Source of the DNA: an uncultured Cyclobacteriaceae bacterium
GTDB lineage: Bacteria > Bacteroidota > Bacteroidia > Cytophagales > Cyclobacteriaceae
Length of the DNA stretch: 64,000 nucleotides
Reading direction: 5' to 3'
NCBI GenBank assembly: GCA_937146645.1
Contig: CAKZRQ010000023.1
Location: 22,397-86,396, forward strand
Shown here one piece after another: positions 33,491 to 42,337 of the stretch; position 1 is the first letter of the stretch, and every line of letters begins with the position of its first letter. The position numbers and the translations under genes were made by a program. The notes beneath the pieces were generated by a model that did not search any database, had not been told where the DNA came from, and was given only the letters and a program-made list of their open reading frames with translations.

Positions 33491-36117
33491 TGCAGATTTT
33501 GGGTGGGAGTACGTTTGGCTTGAGTTGGTTTTAAATCGTTAAATCGGAATCTACCATAGACTGGTTCACCCTCCGCTGTTATCCCTCTTACTTCTACCCA
33601 GATGGGTCCTGACTCCTTGTTAGTGGTAAACTGTATTTGCGTGGATAAGTTGTTTTTTCGTGCGATTAGTGCTGGGTTCCAATACAAAACAGGCTTAAAC
33701 TCATCTGTTGATTCATTGGCCTCCTTAATTCTTTGGTTCAGCTCTGACAAGTTTTGATATCCATCGAAAACGAAAGATTGAAATGTGTTAAGACTGGCTT
33801 CAATGGCTTTTTGGTAATCTTCTCCAGTCTTCGTGTAAATCGCGATTATACCATTTCGGCCCTGATCACCCAAAGTATTTACTAGACGTCTTACCACTTC
33901 CACCCGATCTATGGCAAAGACATTGATCCTTGATAAGACATCAATAACTGGAGTCCCTGCAAGTCCAGCCGGAATTCCATTGATCATTACCAAGGGTTCT
34001 CCTCCTCGAAAACTTACTGCTAGAGGATTTCCACCTACTCTCATACCCGGAACTTTAGAGGAAAGCAAAAATAGAAATTGCCTGGTATCCCCATTTAACT
34101 GAAGCTCGGAAGGATCTACCACATTATCAGGAGCTCCGTAAACTGCTCTTGACGGCTCATCCTTCCTTTGTGCTTCTATCACAGCTTCTTCCATAATGAT
34201 TTCTCCTTCCTCTAAATCATTATAAATCTCTTCTTCGGAGAAAAACTGATTCCCGGTCAGTTTTGGATTTGAATATTCAAAATCGGGCAAGGGGATGTCT
34301 TCAGCGTACCGTCGTACCTCTAATGTTTTAATGGTCTTTGGGAATTCTCCGTTGGCTATACCTTTCACAGCAACTTCGAATTCACCTTCATAATTCAAAT
34401 CTTCTAATCGGTATTCACCGTCCTTACCCACTTTGAGTTGTCTCTGGTCTTCAAACCCATTGATTAGTAGCTGGACATCTCCTTTAACCGGTTGCTGGTT
34501 GATATCGTAGATGTTGCCTTTTAATCCGATGCCAAACTCTGGTTCAATCAAAAAGCTTTCTAAATCTTTTTCTACGGACATAATTCGTAATGCCTCAGTA
34601 ATTCCTTTATTTCTGGGTCCAGGCTGGGTTTGGTTCAAATCCAATATCGAAACCGACAGGTTGGCATCAGTCGGTTTTCCATCTGATCCGCTGATCATTA
34701 GATTGAGGGTTACAGGTTCGTTGGCCTGATAGACTTGCTTGTCCGCGAAAAAAGAAACTCCGAGGGATTCGGTAGTTTGGTCTTGAGCATTTGGGAAGTC
34801 ATCCCAATCCAGAATTTGAATAGGTTTTTCAAAAAGACCTATTGGGCCATAATTGGTGCTCCATGCGGTGTACGCTCTTAAAATATAGTTTCCTGGATCA
34901 AGATTTTTCTTTGAAGCGAGTGACCCAATCGATAGTCCAGAGCTAATTTTGGATACGGTGTTTAAAACCAAAGTATCCTTTTCAATTGACCACAATTCCA
35001 CGTGTAAGGTCTTACTTAATTCATCAATAAAAGAAGCTTGACCATACTTGATAAATCCTTTAAAAAATATCTCTTCGTTGGGCCAGTAAAAATCACGATC
35101 TGAATGAATATAGACTCTTTCCTGAAGACCTGCGGCAGTCTTTTCTAAATTTTGGATTTCGAATAGTTTTTCACCTTCAAAGTCACTCGGTAAATAAAAA
35201 ACCGGGCTATGAGGTTCTATGAGACCGGTAAATTGAACATCATCCTTTCTGATAGGGGCTCCATTAGCTTTTAGAATTAGCCTTTCTTTTAAGCTGGAGA
35301 CTGAACCTTTCGTGCCATCCTCAAAAGTGACTGAAAAAGGATTAAAGGAAACAGAATATTCATCATCAGATTCGCCATAAAAAACCTGTGGATTTGGGTT
35401 TGGATCAAAGCCATCTGTTTCTCCAGAAAGCAATTTTAGCAATTGAAATTCTAGTGATCTTTCATATAAATCCAGTCGATTCTTGTTGAGAAATGTGGCC
35501 TCTTCGGCACTTTGAGGATCTAGCTGGAAATAGGCATAATCTGCGATAATCTCCATCTCTACACATCCTAGAATAAAAGGTTCAAAATATGCGGTGATCA
35601 AATACCCGGTTTGGGAATTCCTAAAAAAAATGGCTTCCTCTGCAGATACCATTATTTCTTTCTCATCAGATGAGAAGATTAATGCCTCAGGATTTAGTAA
35701 TTCTAAGTCTGGAACAGGGTCAGCTTCCATGCCCAAAAAATTCTGATAGAATTGAGTTTCATATTTTTCCCTCTTTTTCTCTGAAAAAGTAATTGGTGGA
35801 GGGGCCAGAGCGGTTTTTGGAGATAGGGCAATGGCTAGATCAGAATTTTCAGAATCTATAAAAATGCTTTGCTTAAACATGTCATATCCAGATGCCTTGG
35901 CTTGGAGGGTCCAATTTCCTTTTGCCATGCGTGGCATGATAAAAATCCCAAGACTGTCTGAATACGTTTGAAATGAGGTGCCAGGGATGAAGACGTGGGC
36001 ACCTGAAATTATTGACCCTGTCAATTCATCCTTAACTGTTCCTTGTAAAATGCTCGATTGAGAAAAGCACCGAGTTAAGATGAAAACAAAAAAGACAAGG
36101 ATGAAGAATTTATGCAT
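33487..36117 (-). CDS. Carboxypeptidase-regulatory-like, MG2 and TonB-plug domain protein (copy 3)
   Basis: An 876-residue paralogue of the following gene with the same layout: signal peptide (MHKFFILVFFVFILTRCFSQ), carboxypeptidase regulatory-like domain (ILQGTVKDELTGSIISGAHVFIPG), MG2-like domain (ERVYIHSDRDFYWPNEEIFFKGFI), beta domains, plug (VPGMRVGGN, VSFRGGEPLVMINGIPA, VEVVRRLVNTLGDQGRNGIIAIYTK) and the closing YWNPALIARKNN domain. It has no barrel. It is first in the three-gene unit with copy 2 and the PorT-like barrel. The function is unknown, but co-transcription with a barrel suggests an envelope complex (inference). Confidence 0.83.
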   Translation of the reverse strand: MHKFFILVFFVFILTRCFSQSSILQGTVKDELTGSIISGAHVFIPGTSFQTYSDSLGIFIMPRMAKGNWTLQAKASGYDMFKQSIFIDSENSDLAIALSPKTALAPPPITFSEKKREKYETQFYQNFLGMEADPVPDLELLNPEALIFSSDEKEIMVSAEEAIFFRNSQTGYLITAYFEPFILGCVEMEIIADYAYFQLDPQSAEEATFLNKNRLDLYERSLEFQLLKLLSGETDGFDPNPNPQVFYGESDDEYSVSFNPFSVTFEDGTKGSVSSLKERLILKANGAPIRKDDVQFTGLIEPHSPVFYLPSDFEGEKLFEIQNLEKTAAGLQERVYIHSDRDFYWPNEEIFFKGFIKYGQASFIDELSKTLHVELWSIEKDTLVLNTVSKISSGLSIGSLASKKNLDPGNYILRAYTAWSTNYGPIGLFEKPIQILDWDDFPNAQDQTTESLGVSFFADKQVYQANEPVTLNLMISGSDGKPTDANLSVSILDLNQTQPGPRNKGITEALRIMSVEKDLESFLIEPEFGIGLKGNIYDINQQPVKGDVQLLINGFEDQRQLKVGKDGEYRLEDLNYEGEFEVAVKGIANGEFPKTIKTLEVRRYAEDIPLPDFEYSNPKLTGNQFFSEEEIYNDLEEGEIIMEEAVIEAQRKDEPSRAVYGAPDNVVDPSELQLNGDTRQFLFLLSSKVPGMRVGGNPLAVSFRGGEPLVMINGIPAGLAGTPVIDVLSRINVFAIDRVEVVRRLVNTLGDQGRNGIIAIYTKTGEDYQKAIEASLNTFQSFVFDGYQNLSELNQRIKEANESTDEFKPVLYWNPALIARKNNLSTQIQFTTNKESGPIWVEVRGITAEGEPVYGRFRFNDLKPTQAKRTPTQNLQ

Positions 36118-36142
36118 TAAGGATTAAATATCAGGATTAAAA

Positions 36143-36167
36143 AAAGCTCCTGGATTTTAGGAGCTTT
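36143..36167 (-). terminator. Rho-independent terminator of the gltX unit
   Basis: A 9-base perfect stem (AAAGCTCCT / GGATTTT / AGGAGCTTT). Read on the minus strand it is followed by a run of seven T. It lies about 20 bases after the stop of the small gene at 36189 and ends the gltX transcript. Confidence 0.85.
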
Positions 36168-36188
36168 ATTAAAATATGTCAGAAAGAA

Positions 36189-36395
36189 TTAATCATCTTT
36201 TTCTTTTTTCAAGTCATCCATGTCATCACGATCCTTCAACTTTTTATCTTCTACGTTTTTATTAAGGAATTCGTTGATTTTATCGACAGAAAATGAGGAA
36301 GAGATTTCTCCAAAGGAGTCTATTTCCATTTTGAAGCCTTGTAAATCCTCGTGAACCTTAGGCTCCTCTTTTTTACTTTTTTTCTTTTTTGCCAT
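36189..36395 (-). CDS. Small charged protein of unknown function, downstream of gltX
   Basis: A 68-residue hydrophilic protein. It has a Lys-rich start (MAKKKKSKKEE), a central segment FKMEIDSFGEISSSFSVDKINEFLNKN that could form a short beta-helix unit, and an Asp/Lys-rich tail. There is no signal peptide and no motif I recognise. It lies 7 bases after gltX on the same strand and before a strong terminator, which supports it being a genuine gene of the gltX transcript. Confidence 0.72.
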   Translation of the reverse strand: MAKKKKSKKEEPKVHEDLQGFKMEIDSFGEISSSFSVDKINEFLNKNVEDKKLKDRDDMDDLKKEKDD

Positions 36396-36402
36396 CGCCT
36401 AT

Positions 36403-37941
36403 TTAGTCTATGGAGGTTAATTCAGATAAAGCGAACTCAATTCTCTTGATCACTTCATCTTTGCCTAAAATACTAAAAACCCGCATCAAATCAGGTCCTG
36501 CTCCTGAACCAGTTACCGCAAGTCTTACGGCCTGCATTACTTTGCCCATTTTGATTTCTTCAGCTTCTGCAGCGGCGGCTAGCTCTTCCTTGGCACTTTC
36601 AGGATTAAAACCTGCTTCAAAATCACCTAGCCTGCTGATGTATTGATTCAAAACCTTGATGGCATCCTGATTCCATCTTTTGGAAGCGATCTTTTCATCA
36701 AAGCTTTGCGGAGCAATAACCAGAAGCTTGCTTGCCGGCCAAAGTTCCTGAGGGAATGTAACTCTTTCCTTATTCAAAGCAGCCGCAGCTGTTGCAAGCT
36801 CCTTAGAAAGTTCAAAGCCATCTTTTGCCGCATCGGCAATAATAAATTCTGCAAGGACTTCATTGTCCATGTTTTTCAGATATTGCTCGTTATACCATTT
36901 GGCTTTTTCTATATCGAACTTCGTTCCTGATTTGCCAATTCTCTCAAGAGAAAAAGCTTCAATCAGCTCATCCTTCGTGAAAAGCTCTCTGTCATCACCC
37001 GGATTCCAACCGAGGAAGGCAAGGAAGTTTAGCAAAGCATCAGGCAAATATCCTTGCTCCCTAAAACCGGGTGCCGAAGCACCATCTTTTTGATTCTCCC
37101 AATCTATTGGGAAGACGGGGAAACCAAGTTTGTCCCCATCTCTTTTTGAAAGTTTGCCATTGCCATCAGGCTTAAGAAGCAGCGGCAAATGCGCGAACTC
37201 AGGCATAGAATCCTTCCAGCCCAAATATTTATAAAGCAACACATGAAGTGGGGCAGAAGGAAGCCACTCTTCACCTCGAATAACATGGGTGATCCCCATC
37301 AAATGATCATCCACAATATTGGCGAGATGATAAGTCGGCATACCATCGGATTTCATCAGGACTTTATCATCTAAAGTAGAGGTATGAACCACCACCCATC
37401 CTCGGATCAAATCTTTCAATCTCACTTCCTCCTGTCGAGGAATTTTCACTCTAATCACATACGGGTCTCCAGATTCCAATCTTCTCTGAACTTCCCCTGC
37501 AGGAAGGGTCAAAGAATTCTTCATCTGAGTTCTGGTGATATTGTTGTATTGAGGCTGAACTACCCTCGCGGCTGTCAAGCGCTCACGCATTGCCTCAAGC
37601 TCCTCAGGAGTATCAAAGGCATAGTAAGCATGTCCTTTTTCCACTAATTCAACAGCATATTGCATGTAATCTGCCTTCCTCTCCGACTGTCGGTATGGAC
37701 CAACTTCTCCTGAAGTCCATGGACTTTCATCAGCCTGAATCCCTAACCAATCCAGAGATTCCCGGATATAATCTTCTGCTCCAGGTACGAATCGGGATTG
37801 ATCGGTGTCCTCAATTCTGATGATGAATTTTCCACCCATTTTATGGGCAAAAAGATAGTTGTACAAAGCGGTACGAACCCCACCGATATGTAATGGACCA
37901 GTGGGTGATGGTGCAAATCTTACTCGAACTTCTTGGGTCAT
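36403..37941 (-). CDS. gltX: Glutamyl-tRNA synthetase
   Basis: Charges tRNA-Glu with glutamate. It is a class I synthetase with the HIGH motif as HIGG in PTGPLHIGGVRTALYNYLF (residues 13-31) and the KMSKS motif as KLSKRDG. The 512-residue length and the C-terminal all-helical anticodon-binding half are typical of bacterial GluRS. Whether it also charges tRNA-Gln cannot be decided here. A TAnnTTTG element lies 53 bases upstream of the ATG. Confidence 0.97.
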   Translation of the reverse strand: MTQEVRVRFAPSPTGPLHIGGVRTALYNYLFAHKMGGKFIIRIEDTDQSRFVPGAEDYIRESLDWLGIQADESPWTSGEVGPYRQSERKADYMQYAVELVEKGHAYYAFDTPEELEAMRERLTAARVVQPQYNNITRTQMKNSLTLPAGEVQRRLESGDPYVIRVKIPRQEEVRLKDLIRGWVVVHTSTLDDKVLMKSDGMPTYHLANIVDDHLMGITHVIRGEEWLPSAPLHVLLYKYLGWKDSMPEFAHLPLLLKPDGNGKLSKRDGDKLGFPVFPIDWENQKDGASAPGFREQGYLPDALLNFLAFLGWNPGDDRELFTKDELIEAFSLERIGKSGTKFDIEKAKWYNEQYLKNMDNEVLAEFIIADAAKDGFELSKELATAAAALNKERVTFPQELWPASKLLVIAPQSFDEKIASKRWNQDAIKVLNQYISRLGDFEAGFNPESAKEELAAAAEAEEIKMGKVMQAVRLAVTGSGAGPDLMRVFSILGKDEVIKRIEFALSELTSID

Positions 37942-37993
37942 GGTTTTAAATTTGCCAGAAGGCAGGTCTTTTTGAATTCAGTAGACAAAGCTG

Positions 37994-38001
37994 CAAAGAT
38001 A
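37994..38001 (-). promoter_or_regulatory. Candidate -7 element for gltX
   Basis: On the minus strand TATCTTTG matches the Bacteroidota -7 consensus TAnnTTTG, 53 bases before the gltX start. A matching -33 TTG is not evident. Confidence 0.45.
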
Positions 38002-38120
38002 AGTAAACCTGACGGAATGAGGGGGTTTATTCGAGCGGAGAAAAGTGCTTTCCGTGGATAGAGAAATTTAAGTTTCAAGTAATAAAAAGCCGTTCCCTAA
38101 GATTGGCAAGAATAGTCCGT

Positions 38121-38128
38121 TAGCTTTG
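38121..38128 (+). promoter_or_regulatory. Candidate -7 element for the DEAD-box helicase gene
   Basis: TAGCTTTG matches TAnnTTTG, 60 bases before the chosen ATG at 38189. A TTG lies 15 bases upstream, slightly too close for the usual spacing. Confidence 0.4.
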
Positions 38129-38188
38129 TGGCTTCCCAAGTTGAATTAAGATTTTTTGGACCATGGATTGGGTGTAAAGCAAGGAAAT

Positions 38189-39460
38189 ATGCGATTTGAA
38201 GATCTAAAAATTATTGAGCCTATCTTGAAAGCCATTAGGGAAGAGGGGTATACCAAACCAACGGCCATTCAGGAAAAAGCCATCCCTCTGGTGTTAGTAG
38301 GTGAAGATGTTTTAGGCAGTGCTCAAACAGGGACTGGAAAGACGGCTGCATTTTCCATTCCGATTCTTCAACACCTATATCTTTCAGGTCGACAAAATCC
38401 AAGAGATCAAAAGATCCGATCTCTAATCGTTACTCCTACACGAGAATTGGCGATTCAGATTGGGGAAAGTCTTTCGACCTATGGCAAACACACGAAGATT
38501 CGCAATGCGGTAATCTTTGGGGGAGTAAATCAAAACAAGCAGACGGATGCCTTGAAAAGGGGAGTGGATATTTTGGTGGCTACCCCAGGACGATTACTTG
38601 ACTTAATGAACCAAGGCTTTATCAGCTTAAAGAATATCGAATACTTCGTCCTGGATGAGGCTGATCGAATGCTAGATATGGGCTTCATTCATGATATCAA
38701 AAAGATCATTGCAAAGCTACCAGCCAAAAGGCAAAGCCTTTTCTTTTCAGCGACCATGCCGGATAATATCCTTGAGTTGTCAAGGAAGATTCTCAACCAT
38801 CCGAAAAAGGTGGAGGTGAATCCAGTTTCATCCACCGCTCATACGATCAATCAATATCTCTATTACACAAATAAGTCTACTAAAAAGAGTCTCCTTCTAC
38901 ATATTCTGAAAGATGAGGAAATGGATCAGGTTTTGGTTTTTGCCAAAACCAAACATGGTTCTGATCGGGTCAATCGTGATTTAAAAGCGAAGAAAATCAA
39001 GTCTGCCGCCATCCATGGGGATAAGAGTCAAAACCAGAGGCAGAAGGCTCTACAACAATTCAAAGATGGAGAAATTCGAGTATTGGTGGCTACGGATATA
39101 GCAGCTAGAGGAATTGATATAGATGATCTTCGATATGTGATCAATTATGATATCCCGAACATTGCAGAAACCTACGTGCACCGCATCGGTAGATCAGGGC
39201 GTGCAGGAGCCGCCGGCATAGCAATTTCTATCTCTGAGCCGGAGGAAAATGCCTTTGTGAAAGCAATTGAAAAACTGATAAAAAAGAAAATTGAGGTTAT
39301 TCGTGACAACCCCTTTCCTCAAACTGATAAGCCTATGACGGCTAAGGAGAAGAAGGAATTCGAAAAGGAAAAAATCCGAAGACGTCAGGAGTTTTTTGCT
39401 AACCGGAAGAAGAAAAAGGAAGGGGGAGGGAAATCTAATAATCGCAAAGGGAGGAGATAA
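38189..39460 (+). CDS. DEAD-box RNA helicase (RhlE-like)
   Basis: ATP-dependent RNA unwinding in ribosome assembly or RNA turnover. All motifs are present: Q-motif (KPTAIQEKAIP), I (AQTGTGKT), Ia (PTRELA), II (DEAD), III (SAT), IV-V (LVFAKTK, ATDIAARGIDID) and VI (HRIGRSGRAG). The C-terminal tail is very basic (RRQEFFANRKKKKEGGGKSNNRKGRR) and should bind RNA. The longer frame would start with TTG at 38156; the ATG at 38189 (MRFEDLKIIEPILKAI) matches the RhlE start. 423 residues. Confidence 0.95.
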   Translation: MRFEDLKIIEPILKAIREEGYTKPTAIQEKAIPLVLVGEDVLGSAQTGTGKTAAFSIPILQHLYLSGRQNPRDQKIRSLIVTPTRELAIQIGESLSTYGKHTKIRNAVIFGGVNQNKQTDALKRGVDILVATPGRLLDLMNQGFISLKNIEYFVLDEADRMLDMGFIHDIKKIIAKLPAKRQSLFFSATMPDNILELSRKILNHPKKVEVNPVSSTAHTINQYLYYTNKSTKKSLLLHILKDEEMDQVLVFAKTKHGSDRVNRDLKAKKIKSAAIHGDKSQNQRQKALQQFKDGEIRVLVATDIAARGIDIDDLRYVINYDIPNIAETYVHRIGRSGRAGAAGIAISISEPEENAFVKAIEKLIKKKIEVIRDNPFPQTDKPMTAKEKKEFEKEKIRRRQEFFANRKKKKEGGGKSNNRKGRR

Positions 39461-39479
39461 TCTGTTTGAACATAGAAAC

Positions 39480-39511
39480 AAAAAAAGGAATCCAATTGGA
39501 TTCCTTTTTTT
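39480..39511. terminator. Bidirectional terminator between the helicase gene and rplS
   Basis: A perfect 32-base palindrome: seven A, GGAATCC, loop AATT, GGATTCC, seven T. It gives a stem followed by a U-run on both strands, and so can end both the plus-strand helicase message and the minus-strand rpsP-rimM-trmD-rplS message (rplS stops at 39532). Confidence 0.9.
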
Positions 39512-39531
39512 GAAAATTATTGAGTGGAGGC

Positions 39532-39897
39532 TTAGTGCTTCACTCTGATCTTTTCCTTGATACGAGCTGCCTTTCCCTGGCGGCCTCTAAGGTAGAAAAG
39601 TCTTGCTCTTCTTACTCTACCTTGTCTCAAAAGATCGATTTTCTCTATAGATGGAGAAAGGATAGGGAAGATACGCTCCACTCCGATACCGTTAGAAATC
39701 TTTCTTACTGTGAAAGTTTCACCGTTAGAGTTAGGGTTTCTTCTTTGGATCACTGTACCCTGAAACTGCTGGATACGCTCCTTGTTACCTTCCTTAATAC
39801 GTACGTGAACATTCACGGTATCTCCGGCTTTGAAAGAAGGGAATTTGGCTCTCACCTCATTGTATTCCTCTTCTACTATTTTAATTAGATCGCTCAT
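39532..39897 (-). CDS. rplS: 50S ribosomal protein L19
   Basis: Ribosomal protein bL19, at the interface of the subunits. The 121-residue sequence is typical: [54 protein letters not shown] and [21 protein letters not shown]. Last gene of the classical rpsP-rimM-trmD-rplS cluster, ending at a strong bidirectional terminator. Confidence 0.98.
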   Translation of the reverse strand: MSDLIKIVEEEYNEVRAKFPSFKAGDTVNVHVRIKEGNKERIQQFQGTVIQRRNPNSNGETFTVRKISNGIGVERIFPILSPSIEKIDLLRQGRVRRARLFYLRGRQGKAARIKEKIRVKH

Positions 39898-39944
39898 AGC
39901 TTTTATATTTTATGCTTTCGCTGTTTAGCCAACGCGTGGCTTAT

Positions 39945-40661
39945 TCAATTACTTTTTGACTCGCTATCCTCCGAAGTAGAATTCGACTTTTCCATAAGGT
40001 CCGGTCTTCTTTCTTTCGTTCGGCGTACCGACGCTTCAAACCTCCATTCGTTGATCTTGGCTTCATGCCCTGACAGCAATACATCCGGAACTTTCATTCC
40101 TTCGTATTCTGCAGGCCGGGTATAAACCGGCGGAGCCAGGAGATCATCCTGAAAAGAATCTGTAAGAGCTGAAGTTTCATCATTGAGTACTCCGGGAATT
40201 AATCTGATCACAGCATCTGCGACTACTGCCGCGGCGATTTCTCCTCCTGAGAGGACAAAGTCACCAACGCTGATCTCTCTTGTGATGTATTTTTCTCTCA
40301 CTCTTTCATCTACGCCTTTGTAGTGACCACAAAGAATCAATAGATTTTTTTTGAGTGAAAGTGAATTAGCCATTCCCTGATCAAATTTCTCTCCGTCTGG
40401 TGTCATGTAAATGATCTCGTCATAGTCACGATCCTTCTGAAGTGATTCGATGCAGCGAGCAATGGGCTCAATCATCATCACCATTCCTGCACCTCCTCCA
40501 AAAGCATAATCATCGACCTGCTTCTGTTTTCCGGTGGCATAATCACGCAGGTTATGTGTCCTTACTTTGGCTATGCCTTTATCCTCAGCTCTTTTCAGAA
40601 TCGAGTGAGAAAATGGGCTCGCCAAGAGGTCGGGTACTACGCTGATTATATCAATGTGCAT
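39945..40661 (-). CDS. trmD: tRNA (guanine37-N1)-methyltransferase TrmD
   Basis: SAM-dependent methylation of G37 in tRNAs reading CUN, CCN and CGG codons, which prevents +1 frameshifting. The SPOUT knot is clear in [15 protein letters not shown] and [29 protein letters not shown]. 238 residues is normal. It starts 2 bases after the rimM stop, so the genes are translationally coupled. Confidence 0.97.
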   Translation of the reverse strand: MHIDIISVVPDLLASPFSHSILKRAEDKGIAKVRTHNLRDYATGKQKQVDDYAFGGGAGMVMMIEPIARCIESLQKDRDYDEIIYMTPDGEKFDQGMANSLSLKKNLLILCGHYKGVDERVREKYITREISVGDFVLSGGEIAAAVVADAVIRLIPGVLNDETSALTDSFQDDLLAPPVYTRPAEYEGMKVPDVLLSGHEAKINEWRFEASVRRTKERRPDLMEKSNSTSEDSESKSN

Positions 40662-40663
40662 AC

Positions 40664-41194
40664 TCAGTCTTCCAAATAAATGTCAAGTAATCCTTCGGGA
40701 AGCCGACAGTGAACTTTCTTCTCTGCCTTGTCAACTTTCTGAATAATTCCATCCTGAATGGGTATCAGGACTTCCTTCTCAAGATGATTGACCCCGAGGA
40801 GGTCTTGGGTTTGTAGATCATAAATTTGCTCTACCAGCCCTATCGAACCCTTGGTCTCATCTAAGACCTCAAATCCGATTAATTCGTGAAAGTAGTATTG
40901 ATCATCTTCCAGCTTTGGTAGCTCTGACAGTGGTAGAAATAATTCGGAGCCTACTAAAGGACTCACATCTTCCACTCTATCTAGCTCCTCAAACTTTGCT
41001 AACACTTTATTTCCGGGCTGAGCTACGAAGTGCTCTAGGAAAAATGGAGTTAGTCTGGATTTTTGTTCGATGAATAAATGCTGGATGTCTTCATATTCCT
41101 CTGGATAATCGACATCCAATACAATTACTACTTCACCTTTTAGACCATGAACTTTGGAAATGTATCCGAATTGAAAACATTGGTCCTTGTTCAT
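40664..41194 (-). CDS. rimM: 16S rRNA processing protein RimM
   Basis: Assembly factor for the 30S head that binds uS19. The N-terminal RimM barrel begins [20 protein letters not shown], and the C-terminal PRC-barrel includes [53 protein letters not shown] and [12 protein letters not shown]. 176 residues, normal. It lies 15 bases after rpsP and 2 bases before trmD. Confidence 0.97.
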   Translation of the reverse strand: MNKDQCFQFGYISKVHGLKGEVVIVLDVDYPEEYEDIQHLFIEQKSRLTPFFLEHFVAQPGNKVLAKFEELDRVEDVSPLVGSELFLPLSELPKLEDDQYYFHELIGFEVLDETKGSIGLVEQIYDLQTQDLLGVNHLEKEVLIPIQDGIIQKVDKAEKKVHCRLPEGLLDIYLED

Positions 41195-41209
41195 GACCTT
41201 ATTTATTGA

Positions 41210-42094
41210 TTAAGCTTTCGCCTTGTCCTCGTCTTCTGAAGATGCTTCTGGAGTTTCCTCCTTAGCAGGCTCCTCAGCAGGAGTCTCTTCAGCTTCAGCG
41301 GCAGGAGCTTCTTCCTCCTTCGCTGGCTCTTCAGCAGGAGCTTCTTCTTCCTTTACTTCTGGAGTCTCTTCGGCAACAGGCTCTTCAGCTTTCGCTTCTT
41401 CTACTTCAGCGGCAGGAGTTTCCTCTTTTGCTGGTTCTTCAGCAGGAGTTTCTTCTTCCTTTGCTTCAGGAGCTTCTTCAGCTACTGGCTCTTCAGCTTT
41501 CGCTTCTTCCACTACGGCCTCTGCGGTTTCTGCTGCAGCCTCTTCTACAGGTGCTTCAGCTTCGGCAGTTTCACCAGCAGCTTCTGCGGCTTCAGCAGCG
41601 GCAGCCGCTTCTTCAGCAGCAATAGCAGCCTGAGCTTCTTCTTCTCTAGCTTTGATAGCGTCTAGTCTCGCTTGGTTCTTAGCAGCTTCAGCAGCCAAAG
41701 CCTTATCTCGTAGATCTTGCTTAGTCTTCTTAATGCTCTCAGTCTTACCTGCGATCTTAGCTTCTTTCTCGGTTAGCCATGCTTCGAACTTGGCATCTGC
41801 CTGTTCTTGAGTGATGGCACCTTTAAGTACACCTACCTGTAGGTGCTTCTTCAGCATTACACCTCTATAAGAAAGCATTGCTTTCACGGTGTCTGTTGGC
41901 TGAGCTCCGTTCAACAACCATTTAAGAGCGCGCTCATTGTTGATGTTGATAGAAGCAGGGTCTGTGTTGGGGTTGTACGTCCCAATCTTTTCGATGAAGC
42001 GTCCATCTCGTGGAGCTCTCGCATCAGCGACAACCACGTCGTAGATAGCTAGTTTTTTTCTACCTCGTCGTGCTAATCTGATTTTTACTGACAT
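41210..42094 (-). CDS. rpsP: 30S ribosomal protein S16 with a long acidic C-terminal tail
   Basis: The first 80-90 residues are standard bS16 ([66 protein letters not shown]). The protein then continues to 294 residues, against about 80-90 in most bacteria and commonly 150-200 in Bacteroidota. Residues 100-160 look helical and Ala/Lys-rich. Residues 160-294 are almost only Ala, Glu, Pro, Val and Lys, with imperfect repeats of an [21 protein letters not shown] unit about 30 residues long. The tail should be disordered and strongly acidic. First gene of the rpsP-rimM-trmD-rplS unit. Confidence 0.95.
   Translation of the reverse strand: MSVKIRLARRGRKKLAIYDVVVADARAPRDGRFIEKIGTYNPNTDPASININNERALKWLLNGAQPTDTVKAMLSYRGVMLKKHLQVGVLKGAITQEQADAKFEAWLTEKEAKIAGKTESIKKTKQDLRDKALAAEAAKNQARLDAIKAREEEAQAAIAAEEAAAAAEAAEAAGETAEAEAPVEEAAAETAEAVVEEAKAEEPVAEEAPEAKEEETPAEEPAKEETPAAEVEEAKAEEPVAEETPEVKEEEAPAEEPAKEEEAPAAEAEETPAEEPAKEETPEASSEDEDKAKA
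41235..41530 (-). repeat. Intragenic low-complexity repeats in rpsP
   Basis: Imperfect tandem repeats inside the 3' third of rpsP encode the Glu/Ala/Pro tail; a unit of roughly 90 bases occurs about twice in full plus fragments. The period keeps the reading frame, so copy-number change would alter tail length without breaking the gene. Confidence 0.75.
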
Positions 42095-42149
42095 ATAGTA
42101 TAATGTATTTAGTTAGCGGATGGATCACGTCCAGCCTAATTTTGGAGTG

Positions 42150-42157
42150 CAAAGATA
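42150..42157 (-). promoter_or_regulatory. Candidate -7 element for the rpsP-rimM-trmD-rplS unit
   Basis: On the minus strand TATCTTTG matches TAnnTTTG, 55 bases before the rpsP ATG, leaving a leader of about 50 nt. Confidence 0.45.
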
Positions 42158-42197
42158 GGGTAAATACTTGTATTGCCATAAGTTGGCTCGAAATTAT

Positions 42198-42228
42198 TTG
42201 CAGGGCCAAAGGCTTTTCTTTAATCTTG
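42198..42228 (+). promoter_or_regulatory. Candidate promoter of tRNA-Arg(CCU)
   Basis: TTG at 42198-42200 is followed after 20 bases by TAATCTTG (one mismatch to TAnnTTTG), which ends 24 bases before the tRNA 5' end. Spacing fits the Bacteroidota housekeeping sigma factor. Confidence 0.42.
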
Positions 42229-42252
42229 AATTCTTGATCATTTCACTGATCT

Positions 42253-42324
42253 GGCCCCGTAGTTCAATGGATAGAATAGAAGTTTCCTAAACTTTAGATC
42301 TAGGTTCGATTCCTAGCGGGGCTA
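42253..42324 (+). tRNA. tRNA-Arg (anticodon CCU)
   Basis: A 72-base cloverleaf can be folded by hand. The acceptor arm is GGCCCCG with CGGGGCU (a G1:U72 wobble closes it). The D-stem is GUUC/GAAU, the anticodon stem GAAGU/ACUUU with loop UUCCUAA and anticodon CCU at 34-36. The T-arm is CUAGG-UUCGAUU-CCUAG and the discriminator is A73. CCA is not encoded. CCU reads AGG, and partly AGA, arginine codons. The G1:U72 pair is unusual. Its last 55 bases belong to a 56-base direct repeat of the second copy downstream. Confidence 0.93.
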
Positions 42325-42325
42325 C
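42270..42325 (+). repeat. Direct repeat DR1 (tRNA-Arg 3' three quarters)
   Basis: A 56-base stretch running from the D-loop to one base past A73 is repeated without any mismatch at 42625-42680. A further 12 bases (CGTAGTTCAATG) before it, at 42258-42269, are repeated at 42585-42596. The repeats flank the GIY-YIG gene. Confidence 0.95.
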
Positions 42326-42337
42326 TACTTTTTAGTT

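Noticed and set aside
41223..41633. Long plus-strand open frame, Ser/Ala-rich, opposite rpsP
   Set aside because: It is the antisense shadow of the Glu/Ala codon repeats in the rpsP tail; composition follows from the repeat and there is no start or homology signal.
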